DNA from: Kocuria rosea subsp. polaris
Lineage (GTDB): Bacteria; Actinomycetota; Actinomycetes; Actinomycetales; Micrococcaceae
Assembly: GCF_001483755.1 (NCBI RefSeq)
Contig: NZ_LQBK01000004.1
Location: 475,889-539,888, forward strand
Length of the DNA stretch: 64,000 nucleotides
Direction of reading: 5' to 3'
The translations under genes and the position numbers were made by a program. This document shows positions 38,358-47,228 of this stretch, in pieces. The stretch's first letter is position 1; every line of letters starts with the position of its first letter. The notes under the pieces are model-generated. The model had not been told where the DNA came from. It ran no database searches and worked only from the letters and a program-made list of their open reading frames with translations.

Positions 38358-39530
38358 CTAGCGGATCGGGACGGCCGCGGCGGGGTCGAGCTCCGCGGCC
38401 GGTGCGGCGACCCGGGCGGGGATGGTGAACAGCGCCGACTCTACGGTCAGGCCCGGCCCGAACGCCAGGGCGCAGACGGTGCGGACCTCGTCCGCGGGGG
38501 CCTCGTCGATCACCTGGCGCAGGACGTGCAGGACGGTCACGCTGCTCATGTTGCCCCGCGTGGCGAGCACGTCCCGGGACTCCCGCAGCGCCTCGGGCGG
38601 CAGCCCCAGGGTGTGCTCGAGCTTGTCGAGGATGCCCCGGCCGCCCGGGTGGAGGGCCCAGTCGGTGATGCTGTCCCGGTCCACGGCGCCCTCGGGACCG
38701 TCGAGCAGGGCCTCCAGGGCGGCGTGGATGTTGTCCTCGAGGACCTGGGGCACGGCGGCGCCGAGGATCATCTCGAACCCGGCGTCGCCGATGGTCCAGG
38801 CCATGGCCTCCTCGCCGTCCGGGATCACGAGGGTGCGGAAGCGGTCGAGCTCGAGCAGCGGCGTGACGCCCTCGGGGACCCTCGCGCTGACCACGGCCGC
38901 CGCCGCGCCGTCGGCGAAGAGGGCGGCGCCCCGGATGGCGTCCGGGTCCCGGGCCGGGCGCAGGTGCAGCGTGCACAGCTCCACGGCGACCAGCAGGACG
39001 ACGGCGTCCGGGCCCGCCGTGGCGATGGACGCGGCCTGGCGCAGTCCGATCAGCCCGCCGTGGCAGCCCATGAAGCCGATGTGCGCGCGGCGGGCGGACG
39101 GGTCGAGGCCGAGGTCCCGGACCAGGTGGTAGTCGGGGCCGGGGGCGAAGAAGCCGGTGCAGGAGACGGTCACCACGTCGGTGATCGACGCGGGGTCGAG
39201 GCCGGGGCACCGTGCGAGGGCGTCCCGCGCGGCCTCCGCGAAGAGGGCCGGGGCGCGCTCCACGTAGGTGGCGTTGCGGACGCCGGTCAGGGGCCCCAGG
39301 AACCGGCCGTCCGGGGTGATGTACGGCGAGCCGCCGCGGGCTCCGTCCTCGACCAGCTCCGGGAGCACCGTGTGCCGGCGCTCGACCCCGGAGGCGCCGA
39401 ACACCGTGCGCAGCAGCCGGGCGTTGAGCCGGTCGGTGCCGGGCTGGGCCTGGTAGAGGTCCTGGGCGTCGGTCTGCTCGAGCACGTGCGGCGGGAGGGC
39501 CGTGCCGAGGGACAGGAGTGCGGGCGTCAT
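38358..39530 (-). CDS. Type III polyketide synthase (chalcone/stilbene synthase-like)
   Basis: 390 residues, the usual length. The catalytic triad is complete: Cys in GFMGCHGGLIGLRQA, His in DWALHPGGRGIL, and Asn in ATRGNMSSVTVL. The family GPG-type loop near the C-terminus is FGPGLTVES. The ATG at 39530 has GGAGAGG upstream. With the flavoprotein behind it, the pair could make an alkylresorcinol, alkylpyrone or oxidised phenolic. No methyltransferase or acyl-carrier gene is adjacent. Confidence 0.92.
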   Translation of the reverse strand: MTPALLSLGTALPPHVLEQTDAQDLYQAQPGTDRLNARLLRTVFGASGVERRHTVLPELVEDGARGGSPYITPDGRFLGPLTGVRNATYVERAPALFAEAARDALARCPGLDPASITDVVTVSCTGFFAPGPDYHLVRDLGLDPSARRAHIGFMGCHGGLIGLRQAASIATAGPDAVVLLVAVELCTLHLRPARDPDAIRGAALFADGAAAAVVSARVPEGVTPLLELDRFRTLVIPDGEEAMAWTIGDAGFEMILGAAVPQVLEDNIHAALEALLDGPEGAVDRDSITDWALHPGGRGILDKLEHTLGLPPEALRESRDVLATRGNMSSVTVLHVLRQVIDEAPADEVRTVCALAFGPGLTVESALFTIPARVAAPAAELDPAAAVPIR

Positions 39531-39643
39531 CCTCTCCAGTATCCGTCCTCGGGCCGACAGGTGCCACGGAGGACGCGCGGAGGGCGGTGGCGGCGCGGAG
39601 GGCCGGACGGGCCCGCGCACGGGCGGGCCCGTCCGGAAGGGCC

Positions 39644-40255
39644 TCAGACGGTGCTGGTCGCGGTGTCGAAGTCCAGGCGCGGCAGCCGGTCGTGGCGCGG
39701 GGCGGCGGGGGCGCCGATGTTCACGACCAGCAGGGAGCGGCGGGTGGTCCCGGCGTGGAACTCGGCGTCCACGCCGGCGGGGTCGAACCCGCCCATGGGG
39801 CCCGCGGCGAGGCCCACGGCCCGCACGGCCAGCACGAAGTACCCGGCCTGCAGGTGGGCGTTGTCCCGGCCCATCCGCTCGCGCAGCTCCTCGTTGCCGG
39901 CGAACATCTCCTGCTTGCCGGCGGCCGGCGGGAAGACGACGGGCAGGTGCTCGTGCCAGTCCACGTCGTAGCCGAGCACCGCGACGACGGGGGCGGCGGC
40001 GGTCTTCGCCCGGTTGCCCTCGGCCATGTGGGGGAGCAGCCGCTCCCGGGCGTCCGCGGAGCGGATCCACGTGACGCGCAGCGGCTGGATGTTCATGGCG
40101 GTGGGGCCCATCCTGGCGAGCTCGAAGATCGCGCGGAGCTGCTCGTCGGACACGGGCTCGTCGAGGAACTCGGAGGCCGTGCGGGCCTCGCGGAAGAGCA
40201 GGTCCGCGGCGAGGGCGTCGAGGGTGAGCTGGTCCTGCAGGGCGTCGAGAGCCAT
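39644..40255 (-). CDS. Nitroreductase-family protein, RutE/malonic semialdehyde reductase-like
   Basis: 203 residues of the FMN nitroreductase fold. ARTASEFLDEPVSDEQLRAI, ARMGPTAMNIQPLRV and GNRAKTAAAPVV match the RutE/HadB-type subgroup, with FMN contacts in the Arg-rich N-terminus and GPMGGFDPAGVD. AAAGGA precedes the ATG. It is monocistronic. No rut genes are near, so pyrimidine breakdown is not implied. A GTGTACAC palindrome about 25 bp upstream could be an operator but is short. Confidence 0.87.
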   Translation of the reverse strand: MALDALQDQLTLDALAADLLFREARTASEFLDEPVSDEQLRAIFELARMGPTAMNIQPLRVTWIRSADARERLLPHMAEGNRAKTAAAPVVAVLGYDVDWHEHLPVVFPPAAGKQEMFAGNEELRERMGRDNAHLQAGYFVLAVRAVGLAAGPMGGFDPAGVDAEFHAGTTRRSLLVVNIGAPAAPRHDRLPRLDFDTATSTV

Positions 40256-40370
40256 GGGATGTCCTTTCGGGTGCACGCACTTACTGGTGTACACGTCAAC
40301 AAAGCGGGAGGCCGGTCTATGCCGGGAAGGACTGTGCGGTCCGTCACGCCGCGGTGGGTACGCTGGCCCC

Positions 40371-40808
40371 ATGATCCCTCGTCCCCGGCAGCGCCCGTTC
40401 CCCGCGGCCCCCGGCCGGCGCGGGCCCCGCGGCGGCCGCGGCGGTGCCGCGGCGTCCCCGGCGCTGCGGATGGGGGCGGCCCTGTGCACGACGGGCACGC
40501 TGCATCTCGCCCGGCCCGCCCTCTTCGACGGGCTGATCCCCCGTTCGCTGCCCGGGGCGCCGCGCACCTGGACGCTGGGCTCCGGGGCGGCCGAGCTCGG
40601 CGTCGGGGCGCTGCTGCTCCACCCCCGCACCCGCCGCGCCGGGGGCTGGGCCGCGGCGGCCCTCCTCGTGGGCGTGTGGCCGGGCAACGTCACCATGGCC
40701 TGGCGCGCCCGCCGCGGCTCCCCGGCGCGGCGGGCCGTGACGCTCGCGCGGCTCCCGCTGCAGGTCCCGATGATCGCCGCGGCGCTGCGCATCGCCCGGA
40801 CCGGCTGA
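40371..40808 (+). CDS. DoxX-like small membrane protein
   Basis: 145 residues with about four membrane segments after a basic N-terminal tail. GTLHLARPALFDGLIPRSLP and GAAELGVGALLLHPRTRR fit the DoxX-like family found widely in actinobacteria. The frame extends further upstream, but the ATG at 40371 lies next to the natural start of the hydrophobic region. Function unknown. Confidence 0.68.
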   Translation: MIPRPRQRPFPAAPGRRGPRGGRGGAAASPALRMGAALCTTGTLHLARPALFDGLIPRSLPGAPRTWTLGSGAAELGVGALLLHPRTRRAGGWAAAALLVGVWPGNVTMAWRARRGSPARRAVTLARLPLQVPMIAAALRIARTG

Positions 40809-41027
40809 ACGCCCACCGCCCGGCGGGACGCCGACCGCCCGGCGGGACGCCCACCGGCGCCCGGGCCGCGAGGGTCGCATTGGGTCACACACGCACACGC
40901 TTCCTACGCTGGTCGGAGCACAGGAGTGGGGGCTCCGTTTCCGCAGGGGGATCGCTCTCGCTCCAGTCCATCGGGGGGTGGGCTGTGCGCGCCGTGCCGC
41001 CTCCCGTCCCGACGGCCGGAGGAATCC

Positions 41028-42686
41028 TTGACGACCACCCGCACCACCGCCGCGCTCGCGCTCGCGGCCGCACTCGCGCTCGTCCCGCTGGGCTCCGCCG
41101 CGGCGACGACCGGGACCGCACTGCCCGGGGCCCCGGCCTCGCAGCCGGTTCCCGAGGCCGCCGGGACCGATCCCGGAGCGGCTCCCGCCCCGGGGTCGGC
41201 CCGGGCGACGGACCGCCTCGTCGTGAAGTTCCACGAGGAGGCCGTCCCCGAGGACTCGCGCGACGTCGTGTACGCGCAGGCGGCCGGCCGCTCCGGGGAC
41301 GCCGGGCTCGTGGAGACCGCGGCCACCGCGGACGGCGCACAGGTGGTGCGCACCGGCGCGATGCTGGCCGGCGACGAGCTCGAGGCGCTCACCACCGCCC
41401 TGGAGCAGGACCCCGCCGTCGAGTACGCGGAGCCGGACCTGCTGGCGACCACCGCCGCGGTGCCGAACGACCCGTCCTACGCGACGCTGCAGTGGAGCCT
41501 GTGGGACGACCCGGCCGGGCTGGGCATGCCCCTCGCGTGGGACCGGGCCACCGGCGCCGGGCAGACCATCGCGATCGTGGACACCGGCATCACCTCCCAC
41601 CCCGACCTGGACGCGAACGTCCTGCCCGGCTACGACTTCGTCTCCACGGCCCAGAACGGCCGGGACGGCGACGGGTGGGACGCGGACCCGACCGACATGG
41701 GCGACCACCCGGACTCCGTGCTGTGCCCCAACAGCCCCATGCCGGTGAGCGCCACCTGGCACGGCACCCACACGGCCGGCGTCGCCGCGGCCGACGCGAA
41801 CAACGGCGTGGGCATCTCGGGCGTGGCCCCGGACGCGAAGATCCTCCCCGTGCGCGCCGTGGGCGCCTGCAGCCAGGGGTACATCACCGACGTCGCCGCG
41901 GGCATCCGGTGGGCCAGTGGTGCCCCGGTGGCGGGCGCCGCCGCCAACCCGAACCCCGCGACCGTCATCAACCTCAGCCTCGGCGTGCCGGGGGAGTGCC
42001 CGGCGGTGCTGCAGTCCGCGATCAGCGAGGCCCTGGGCCGGGGGATCCCCGTGGTCGCGGCCGCGGGCAACCAGGGTGTGGACGCCGCGCAGTCCGCGCC
42101 GGCCAACTGCGCCGGCGTGATCTCGGTCGCCGCGACCGACGTCGCGGGCGCCCTGGCCCCCTACTCCAACTTCGGCTCGGTCACGCTCGCGGCCCCGGGC
42201 GGCGATCCCTACGCGCAGATCCTCTCCACCGGCAACGCCGGGACCCAGGGCCTCGGGGCGCCCACGTACACGGAGCGCAACGGCACCTCCATGGCGGCGC
42301 CCGCCGTCTCCGGCGCCGTGGCGCAGCTCCGCCAGCTCTCGCCCCGGCTGGGCGTGGCGGGCCTGCGGGACGCACTGACCTCCACGGCCCGGCAGGCCCC
42401 CGGTGGGTGCGCGCCGGGGTGCGGCGCGGGAATCGTGGACCCGGTCTCCGCGCTGATCGCGGTGCAGGGCGGCAAGCCCTTCACCACCCGGGGCGGCATC
42501 GGCACGCTGCACCGCAAGATCGGCACGACCGCCGGTGAGGCCCGCTCCCGCGAGCTGTGCGCCCTGGGCGGCACCCCGTGCTTCCAGGAGTTCGCCCGGG
42601 GATGGATCGTCTGGAACGCCGGCCAGGGTGCTCGCTGGCAGCCGGACCTGCCGAACCGGTGGTGGGAGATCACCTCCACCCGCTGA
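41028..42686 (+). CDS. Secreted S8 family serine protease (subtilase), copy 1
   Basis: 552 residues. I place the start at a TTG at 41028 with GGAGGAA upstream; it gives TTTRTTAALALAAALALVPL, a good signal peptide, where no ATG does. An I9-like propeptide (RLVVKFHEEAVPED) leads to the catalytic domain with Asp in IAIVDTGITSHPDL, His in WHGTHTAGVAAAD and Ser in NGTSMAAPAVSGAV. A C-terminal segment (about 490-552) resembles a single LGFP-type cell-wall module. Paralogue of the next gene. Confidence 0.88.
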   Translation: MTTTRTTAALALAAALALVPLGSAAATTGTALPGAPASQPVPEAAGTDPGAAPAPGSARATDRLVVKFHEEAVPEDSRDVVYAQAAGRSGDAGLVETAATADGAQVVRTGAMLAGDELEALTTALEQDPAVEYAEPDLLATTAAVPNDPSYATLQWSLWDDPAGLGMPLAWDRATGAGQTIAIVDTGITSHPDLDANVLPGYDFVSTAQNGRDGDGWDADPTDMGDHPDSVLCPNSPMPVSATWHGTHTAGVAAADANNGVGISGVAPDAKILPVRAVGACSQGYITDVAAGIRWASGAPVAGAAANPNPATVINLSLGVPGECPAVLQSAISEALGRGIPVVAAAGNQGVDAAQSAPANCAGVISVAATDVAGALAPYSNFGSVTLAAPGGDPYAQILSTGNAGTQGLGAPTYTERNGTSMAAPAVSGAVAQLRQLSPRLGVAGLRDALTSTARQAPGGCAPGCGAGIVDPVSALIAVQGGKPFTTRGGIGTLHRKIGTTAGEARSRELCALGGTPCFQEFARGWIVWNAGQGARWQPDLPNRWWEITSTR

Positions 42687-42920
42687 CGCCCCGGCCCTGC
42701 GGCGCCGTCCACCCCTGGGGGTGGGCGGCGCCGTCGTCGTCCGCGGCCCGGTTCTCCGGGCCACCTCCGCAAGTACAGTGAAACGCATGGAACTTCCCAT
42801 TCGGTAACAGAAGCAACCGCTCCGTACGCTGAGCGCAGCGGCGCCGACCCCACCCCCCTTCGCGGCCGGTGCGCTGCGGGTCCTCGCCGCGCGCCGCACC
42901 CCCCACCGGCTGGAGCATCC

Positions 42921-45122
42921 ATGACGTCCTTCCCCGGCCGCGCCCTGGCGGCCGCCCTGGTCCTGACCCTGGTCGGTGCCGCCGTCCCCGCAGCCGCCCG
43001 GCCCCCCGTGGACACCACCGTGCCGGTCCCGTCCCGGCACGCACCCGGGGCGGAAGACCTCGGGGCGGAAGTCCCCGGGACGGAAGGGGCCGGGGCGGAA
43101 GTCCCCGGGACGGAGGAGTCCGGCGCGGACGAGCCCCGGCGCACCGGCGCGACCGACCGGGTGGTCGTGAAGTTCCGGGACGGCGCGGAGGCCGCCCCGC
43201 GGACCCGGGAGCGCGTCTACGCGGAGGCCGCGGAGCAGGCCCTGCCGCGGGGCGCGGCGGCGGGCGGGTCCGGGGGGACCGCGCCCCGGCTGGACGAGGT
43301 CAGCGAGACCGTGCACTCGGCCCGGGTCGTGGCGGCGGACGGGCTCCTCGACGCGCGGCAGCTCCAGACCCTGACCGCCGCCCTCGAGGAGGACCCGGCC
43401 GTCGAGTACGCCGAGCCGGACCACCTCGCGGGCATCGCCGCGGTGCCCGACGACCCCTACTACGCGACGTCCCAGTGGAACCTCCGGCCCTCGGTGGCGG
43501 GCCTCGACCTGCCCGCCGCGTGGGACCGGGCCACCGGTGCGGGCCAGACCATCGCGGTCGTGGACACCGGGATCACGCCCCACCCGGACCTGGACGCCAA
43601 CGTCCTGCCGGGCCACGACTTCGTCTCCCTGCACGCCGGCGGTGTGCAGCCGGGCCACTCCCGCGACGGCGACGGATGGGATCCGGACCCCCAGGACGAG
43701 GGCGACTACGCGGGCCTGGACGAGTGCTGGTCCGGCTCCGCGGCCAGGACCTCCTCCTGGCACGGCACGCACACGGCCGGCATCGCGGCGGCACGGGGGA
43801 ACAACACCACCGGCGTGGCCGGTGTCGCCTACGACGCGAAGCTGCTGCCGGTGCGCGCCCTCGGGGCCTGCGGGGACGGGTACATCTCGGACATCGCCGT
43901 GGCGATCGCCTGGGCCGCGGGCCACGACGTCGAGGGCGTCCCGGCGAACCCCCACCCGGCGACCGTCGTGAACCTCAGCCTCGGCTTCCGGTCCAGCACG
44001 TGCCCGGCCGTCCTGCAGGAGGGGATCGACCGGGCCCTCGCCCGCGGGACGAGCGTGGTCGTGGCGGCGGGCAACAACGACCGCGACGCCCGGGAGGAGT
44101 CCCCGGCCAACTGCCGGGGTGTGATCACCGTGGCCGCCACCACCGCTCAGGGCGCGCGTGCCGGGTACTCCAACTGGGGCAGGGTCACGCTGGCAGCCCC
44201 GGGCGGGGACCCCTCCCGGCAGATCCTCTCCACCGCCAACGCCGGGAGCGCCCGGCCCGGCAGCGGCTCCTACTCCTACAAGTACGGCACGTCGATGGCC
44301 AGCCCCACGGTCGCCGGGATCGTGGCCCTGGTCCGCGAGACGGATCCGTCCCTCTCCCCGGCCCAGGTCAAGGACGTCCTGGCCGCCACGGCCCGGCCGC
44401 TGCCCGGGCCCTGCCCGGGCGGCTGCGGCGCCGGGCTCGTGCACCCCAGAGCCGCCGTGGCCCGGGCCACGCTCCAGGAGGGCTACACCGCGCAGGGCGC
44501 CATCGGGTGGCTCCACACCCGGATCGGCTCGTCCACCGGGGCGCCGCGCTCGCACGAACGGTGCGGTCTCGCGCAGGAGGGCTGCTACCAGGAGTTCGAG
44601 CGCGGAGCGATCTACTGGAGCCCGGACTCCGGCGCCCGGTGGGTGCACGGCGGCGTGCGGAGCGCCTGGCACCGGGCCGGTGGCGTCAACGGCGTCCTCG
44701 GCTATCCGCGGTCCGGGGAGCGGAGCAACGGCGCCGGGGGCGTGCAGCAGCTCTTCCAGGGGGGCACGGTCGTCTGGAGCGCCGGAACCGGCGGGGCCGC
44801 CGTGCGGGGGGCCATCGGCCGGCGCTGGGCGGCCCTGGGCGCGGAGACGGGTCTGCTGGGGTACCCGCTGGGCCGCGAGCGCGGCGGTCTGGGCGGGGCG
44901 CGGCAGGACTTCGAGCGGGGACGGGTCCTGTGGTCACCCGCCACCGGCGCGCAGCCCGTGCGCGGGGCGATCGGCCGGGCCCACATCGACCTCGGAGGCG
45001 AGCAGGGCCGCCTGGGCTACCCGGTGTCCCCGGAGCACCGCTCCGGGGACTCGGTCGTCCAGCACTTCCAGGGCGGAACGATCCGCTACCGCCACGGCGG
45101 GATCACGATCTCCTCCCGCTGA
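42921..45122 (+). CDS. Secreted S8 family serine protease with LGFP repeats, copy 2
   Basis: 733 residues. A signal peptide (to about 28) leads into a spacer with GAEDLGAEVPGTEGAGAEVP built from a DNA repeat. Then come an I9-like propeptide (DRVVVKFRDGAEAAP) and the catalytic Asp (VVDTGITPHPDL), His (WHGTHTAGIAAA) and Ser (GTSMASPTVAGIV). The tail (about 520-733) has at least three LGFP repeats (GVLGYPRSGE, GLLGYPLGRE, GRLGYPVSPE), which bind the protease to the cell wall. The 235-bp gap from copy 1 holds no gene. Confidence 0.9.
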   Translation: MTSFPGRALAAALVLTLVGAAVPAAARPPVDTTVPVPSRHAPGAEDLGAEVPGTEGAGAEVPGTEESGADEPRRTGATDRVVVKFRDGAEAAPRTRERVYAEAAEQALPRGAAAGGSGGTAPRLDEVSETVHSARVVAADGLLDARQLQTLTAALEEDPAVEYAEPDHLAGIAAVPDDPYYATSQWNLRPSVAGLDLPAAWDRATGAGQTIAVVDTGITPHPDLDANVLPGHDFVSLHAGGVQPGHSRDGDGWDPDPQDEGDYAGLDECWSGSAARTSSWHGTHTAGIAAARGNNTTGVAGVAYDAKLLPVRALGACGDGYISDIAVAIAWAAGHDVEGVPANPHPATVVNLSLGFRSSTCPAVLQEGIDRALARGTSVVVAAGNNDRDAREESPANCRGVITVAATTAQGARAGYSNWGRVTLAAPGGDPSRQILSTANAGSARPGSGSYSYKYGTSMASPTVAGIVALVRETDPSLSPAQVKDVLAATARPLPGPCPGGCGAGLVHPRAAVARATLQEGYTAQGAIGWLHTRIGSSTGAPRSHERCGLAQEGCYQEFERGAIYWSPDSGARWVHGGVRSAWHRAGGVNGVLGYPRSGERSNGAGGVQQLFQGGTVVWSAGTGGAAVRGAIGRRWAALGAETGLLGYPLGRERGGLGGARQDFERGRVLWSPATGAQPVRGAIGRAHIDLGGEQGRLGYPVSPEHRSGDSVVQHFQGGTIRYRHGGITISSR

Positions 45123-45153
45123 CCGGGCCCGGCCGGCGCCGGGGACGGCCCGG
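45123..45153. terminator. Hairpin between protease copy 2 and tspO
   Basis: CCGGGCC (45123-45129) pairs with GGCCCGG (45147-45153) in the 32-bp gap between convergent genes. The inner sequence can form a further small stem. Confidence 0.5.
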
Positions 45154-45154
45154 C

Positions 45155-45703
45155 TCAGGCGTTGAGCTGGTGGATGCGGGCGCTCAGGACGGTCGCGAAG
45201 CCGCACCAGCCGGCGTAGGGGAGCAGCGCGGCGCCGTGGAGCGGGCGTGCCTGCGCCGCACGGCGTGCGAGGTCGGCGGTGCTGACGGTCAGCGCCGCGG
45301 CCGTCGCCGTGGCCAGGGCCGTGTCGTGCTTCGTGAAGAAGACCCAGCTCCAGCCCGCGTTCAGGGCGAGGTTCAGCGCGAGCGCCCGGCGGTAGCCGCG
45401 CTCGAGCCGCGCCGCCTCGGACGGGGGACGCACCGGCCGCCGGATCGTGCGCACCCGCGAGCCGCGGCGGTGCAGGCCCGGGCCGGCCTGCCGCTGCAGC
45501 TCGGTGAGCACGGCGGCGGAGGTGATCGCCAGGTCCGCGTAGAGCGCGGTCCACACGACCGGGAAGACGGCGGCCGGCGGCTGCAGCGCGGGCTTGCGCA
45601 GGTGCCGGTACCAGGGGCTGTCCACCCCGGCGGAGGCCGCGGTGCCGGCCGCGGCGGCGGCCCCCGTCTGCACGGTGGTCTTGAGCAGGTTCGTCCAGAA
45701 CAT
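45155..45703 (-). CDS. tspO: TspO/MBR-family membrane protein
   Basis: 182 residues with five membrane segments. PWYRHLRKPALQPPAAVF with VVWTALY is the family signature, and NAGWSWVFF the fourth-helix block. TspO (CrtK) binds porphyrins and is often found by carotenoid genes in photosynthetic and pigmented bacteria. It starts 3 bp after the stop of the membrane protein at 45707 and so ends an operon with that gene and the GT2. A long basic loop between helices 2 and 3 is unusual. Confidence 0.9.
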   Translation of the reverse strand: MFWTNLLKTTVQTGAAAAAGTAASAGVDSPWYRHLRKPALQPPAAVFPVVWTALYADLAITSAAVLTELQRQAGPGLHRRGSRVRTIRRPVRPPSEAARLERGYRRALALNLALNAGWSWVFFTKHDTALATATAAALTVSTADLARRAAQARPLHGAALLPYAGWCGFATVLSARIHQLNA

Positions 45704-45706
45704 GGG

Positions 45707-46390
45707 TCAGTCCTTCTTCTCGGTGGTGTCTTGGTCCTCGGTGCTGCCCGGCCTCCGCACGGTGCCGGATCGCTGCGTGCCGCCCGGTCGCGCTGTGCTG
45801 CCCGGTCGCGCTGTGCTGCCCGGTCGCGCTGTGCTGCCCGGTCGCTCCGTGGCGCGCGGCTTCCCTCCGGCGCCCGCCCGCTGCCGCGCCCAGGTGCCGA
45901 GGATGCCGGCGACGAGCGACCCGGCGTGGCCGGCGGCCAGATCGCCCATGGTGTCCAGATAGCCCACGTTCACCTGGGGGTCCACCAGGTAGAAGCCGGC
46001 GAACTCGAGGTACTCCCACACGAGGGCCAGTGCCGCGCCCAGGGAGCTGACCACCACCACGTGGGACACCGGGCCCGGGGACGAGAGCCGGGACCAGCGC
46101 TCGAGGGCGCGGAACGCGAGCTCGGCCAGCACGGCGGTGGCCGCGAAGTGGACGACCAGGTCCCAGTGCTCGAGCTCCTCGTAGAGCAGGAACACGGAGC
46201 TCCAGGCCGCGAGCAGCAGCGTCAGGTCCGTGGTGATCTCCAGGGCCGCCGGCAGCCGGGCCCGCCAGGTGATGGTGACGGCCAGGCACACGAGCATCAT
46301 GACGGAGGCGCCCACGAGGTCGAAGAACAGAATGGTGAGCAGCACGGAGAGGGGGCCGAGCCACCGCACCGCGAGCGCGAGCCGGCTCAT
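45707..46390 (-). CDS. YjdF/DUF2238-like membrane protein with repeat tail
   Basis: 227 residues with about six membrane segments (MSRLALAVRWLGPLSVLL onward). LVWEYLEFAGFYLVDPQVNV followed by a DTMGDLAAGHAG block resembles the DUF2238/YjdF family. The tail is a low-complexity ARPGSTARPGST repeat encoded by an 18-bp tandem DNA repeat. The start overlaps the GT2 stop (ATGA). Function unknown; co-transcription with GT2 and TspO suggests envelope or pigment work. Confidence 0.72.
   Translation of the reverse strand: MSRLALAVRWLGPLSVLLTILFFDLVGASVMMLVCLAVTITWRARLPAALEITTDLTLLLAAWSSVFLLYEELEHWDLVVHFAATAVLAELAFRALERWSRLSSPGPVSHVVVVSSLGAALALVWEYLEFAGFYLVDPQVNVGYLDTMGDLAAGHAGSLVAGILGTWARQRAGAGGKPRATERPGSTARPGSTARPGSTARPGGTQRSGTVRRPGSTEDQDTTEKKD
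45777..45848. repeat. 18-bp in-frame tandem repeat in the YjdF-like gene
   Basis: Four copies of GTGCTGCCCGGTCGCGCT-like units (45777-45794, 45795-45812, 45813-45830, 45831-45848). The inner two are identical. They encode ARPGST repeats on the minus strand. Confidence 0.88.
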
Positions 46391-47190
46391 CCGCGGCCCC
46401 CGCCCGGCCGGTGCCCCAGGCGCGCCTGCCACCGCTCCCACGGGCGCTCGTCGGCCCAGTTCAGCCGGATCGTCCGGAAGCCGCGCGCCAGCCGGCGGAC
46501 GGCGGGGCGACCGCCCCGCAGCGCCCGGGGGGACATGCCCACGGACAGGCCGGGCCGGAAGAGGATCCGGTGCCCGGGGTCCAGCCGGAAACTGAGGTCC
46601 AGGTCGTCGTGCAGCTCCGGGTCCTGCCGGTGGACGCGGTCCCGCACCTCGAGCCACCAGGACCGGCGCATCGCCATGTTCGTGCCGAACAGGGGTGGGT
46701 GGGCCAGCGCGGCGGCCGTGCTGAGCACGTACAGGCCCATGTAGAGCACGGACAGCAGCCGGTCGACGCCGGGCGGGAGGCCGTGGAAGCGGCCGGGGCC
46801 GGCCACGGCGACCACGTCCGGGCGGGATCCGAGGGCCGCGAGCAGCCCGGCGATCCACTCCGGGCCGGGGAGGCTGTCCGCGTCGCAGCGCACCACCACG
46901 TCGCCCCGGGCGGCGTCGTAGCCGGCGGCGGCGGCGGGCGGGATGCCCGGCACGGGCTCGAACACCACGCGGGCCCCGGCGGCGCGGGCGACCTCGGCGG
47001 TGCCGTCGCTCGAGGCGTTGTCCACCACCACGATCTCGTCCGGCGGCCGGGTCTGCGCCGCGAGCAGCCGCAGGCACCGCGCGAGGTGCACGGCGTCGTC
47101 CCGGGCCGGCACCACCACGGACACCGCCGGGCTCCCGGGCGCCTCCGGCGGCGGGAGTTCCGGGCCGGCGTGGTCTCTGCTGTCGGTCAT
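46387..47190 (-). CDS. Family 2 glycosyltransferase
   Basis: 267 residues with a GT-A fold. VSVVVPARDDAVHLARCL is the start strand, DEIVVVDNASSDGTAEV the nucleotide site, and VVRCDADSLPGPEW the metal-binding DxD. The C-terminus lacks clear membrane helices apart from a hydrophobic patch (LLSVLYMGLYVLSTAAALAH). It diverges by 38 bp from the MarR-type regulator. It may glycosylate a carotenoid, as GT2 enzymes do in some pigment clusters, but a lipid or sugar target is equally open. Confidence 0.85.
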   Translation of the reverse strand: MTDSRDHAGPELPPPEAPGSPAVSVVVPARDDAVHLARCLRLLAAQTRPPDEIVVVDNASSDGTAEVARAAGARVVFEPVPGIPPAAAAGYDAARGDVVVRCDADSLPGPEWIAGLLAALGSRPDVVAVAGPGRFHGLPPGVDRLLSVLYMGLYVLSTAAALAHPPLFGTNMAMRRSWWLEVRDRVHRQDPELHDDLDLSFRLDPGHRILFRPGLSVGMSPRALRGGRPAVRRLARGFRTIRLNWADERPWERWQARLGHRPGGGRG

Positions 47191-47228
47191 GGCCCCATTC
47201 TCCCGTGCCCGCGCCCTAGAATCGGGAC

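Noticed and set aside
40280-40300. GTGTACAC palindrome upstream of the nitroreductase as an operator.
   Set aside because: The symmetry does not extend beyond 8 bp, too little to support a site.
42779-42810. GGAACTTCC-like sequence before protease copy 2 as a fifth IclR-type operator.
   Set aside because: It lacks the two 15-bp boxes with 21-bp spacing and any matching -35/-10.
36915-46744. Very long open frames antisense to or out of frame with real genes (for example over 36.9-40.0 kb and 42.9-46.7 kb, and antisense to aceE).
   Set aside because: High GC makes stops rare. These frames are Arg/Pro/Gly-rich with no domains, and each overlaps genes with clear motifs.
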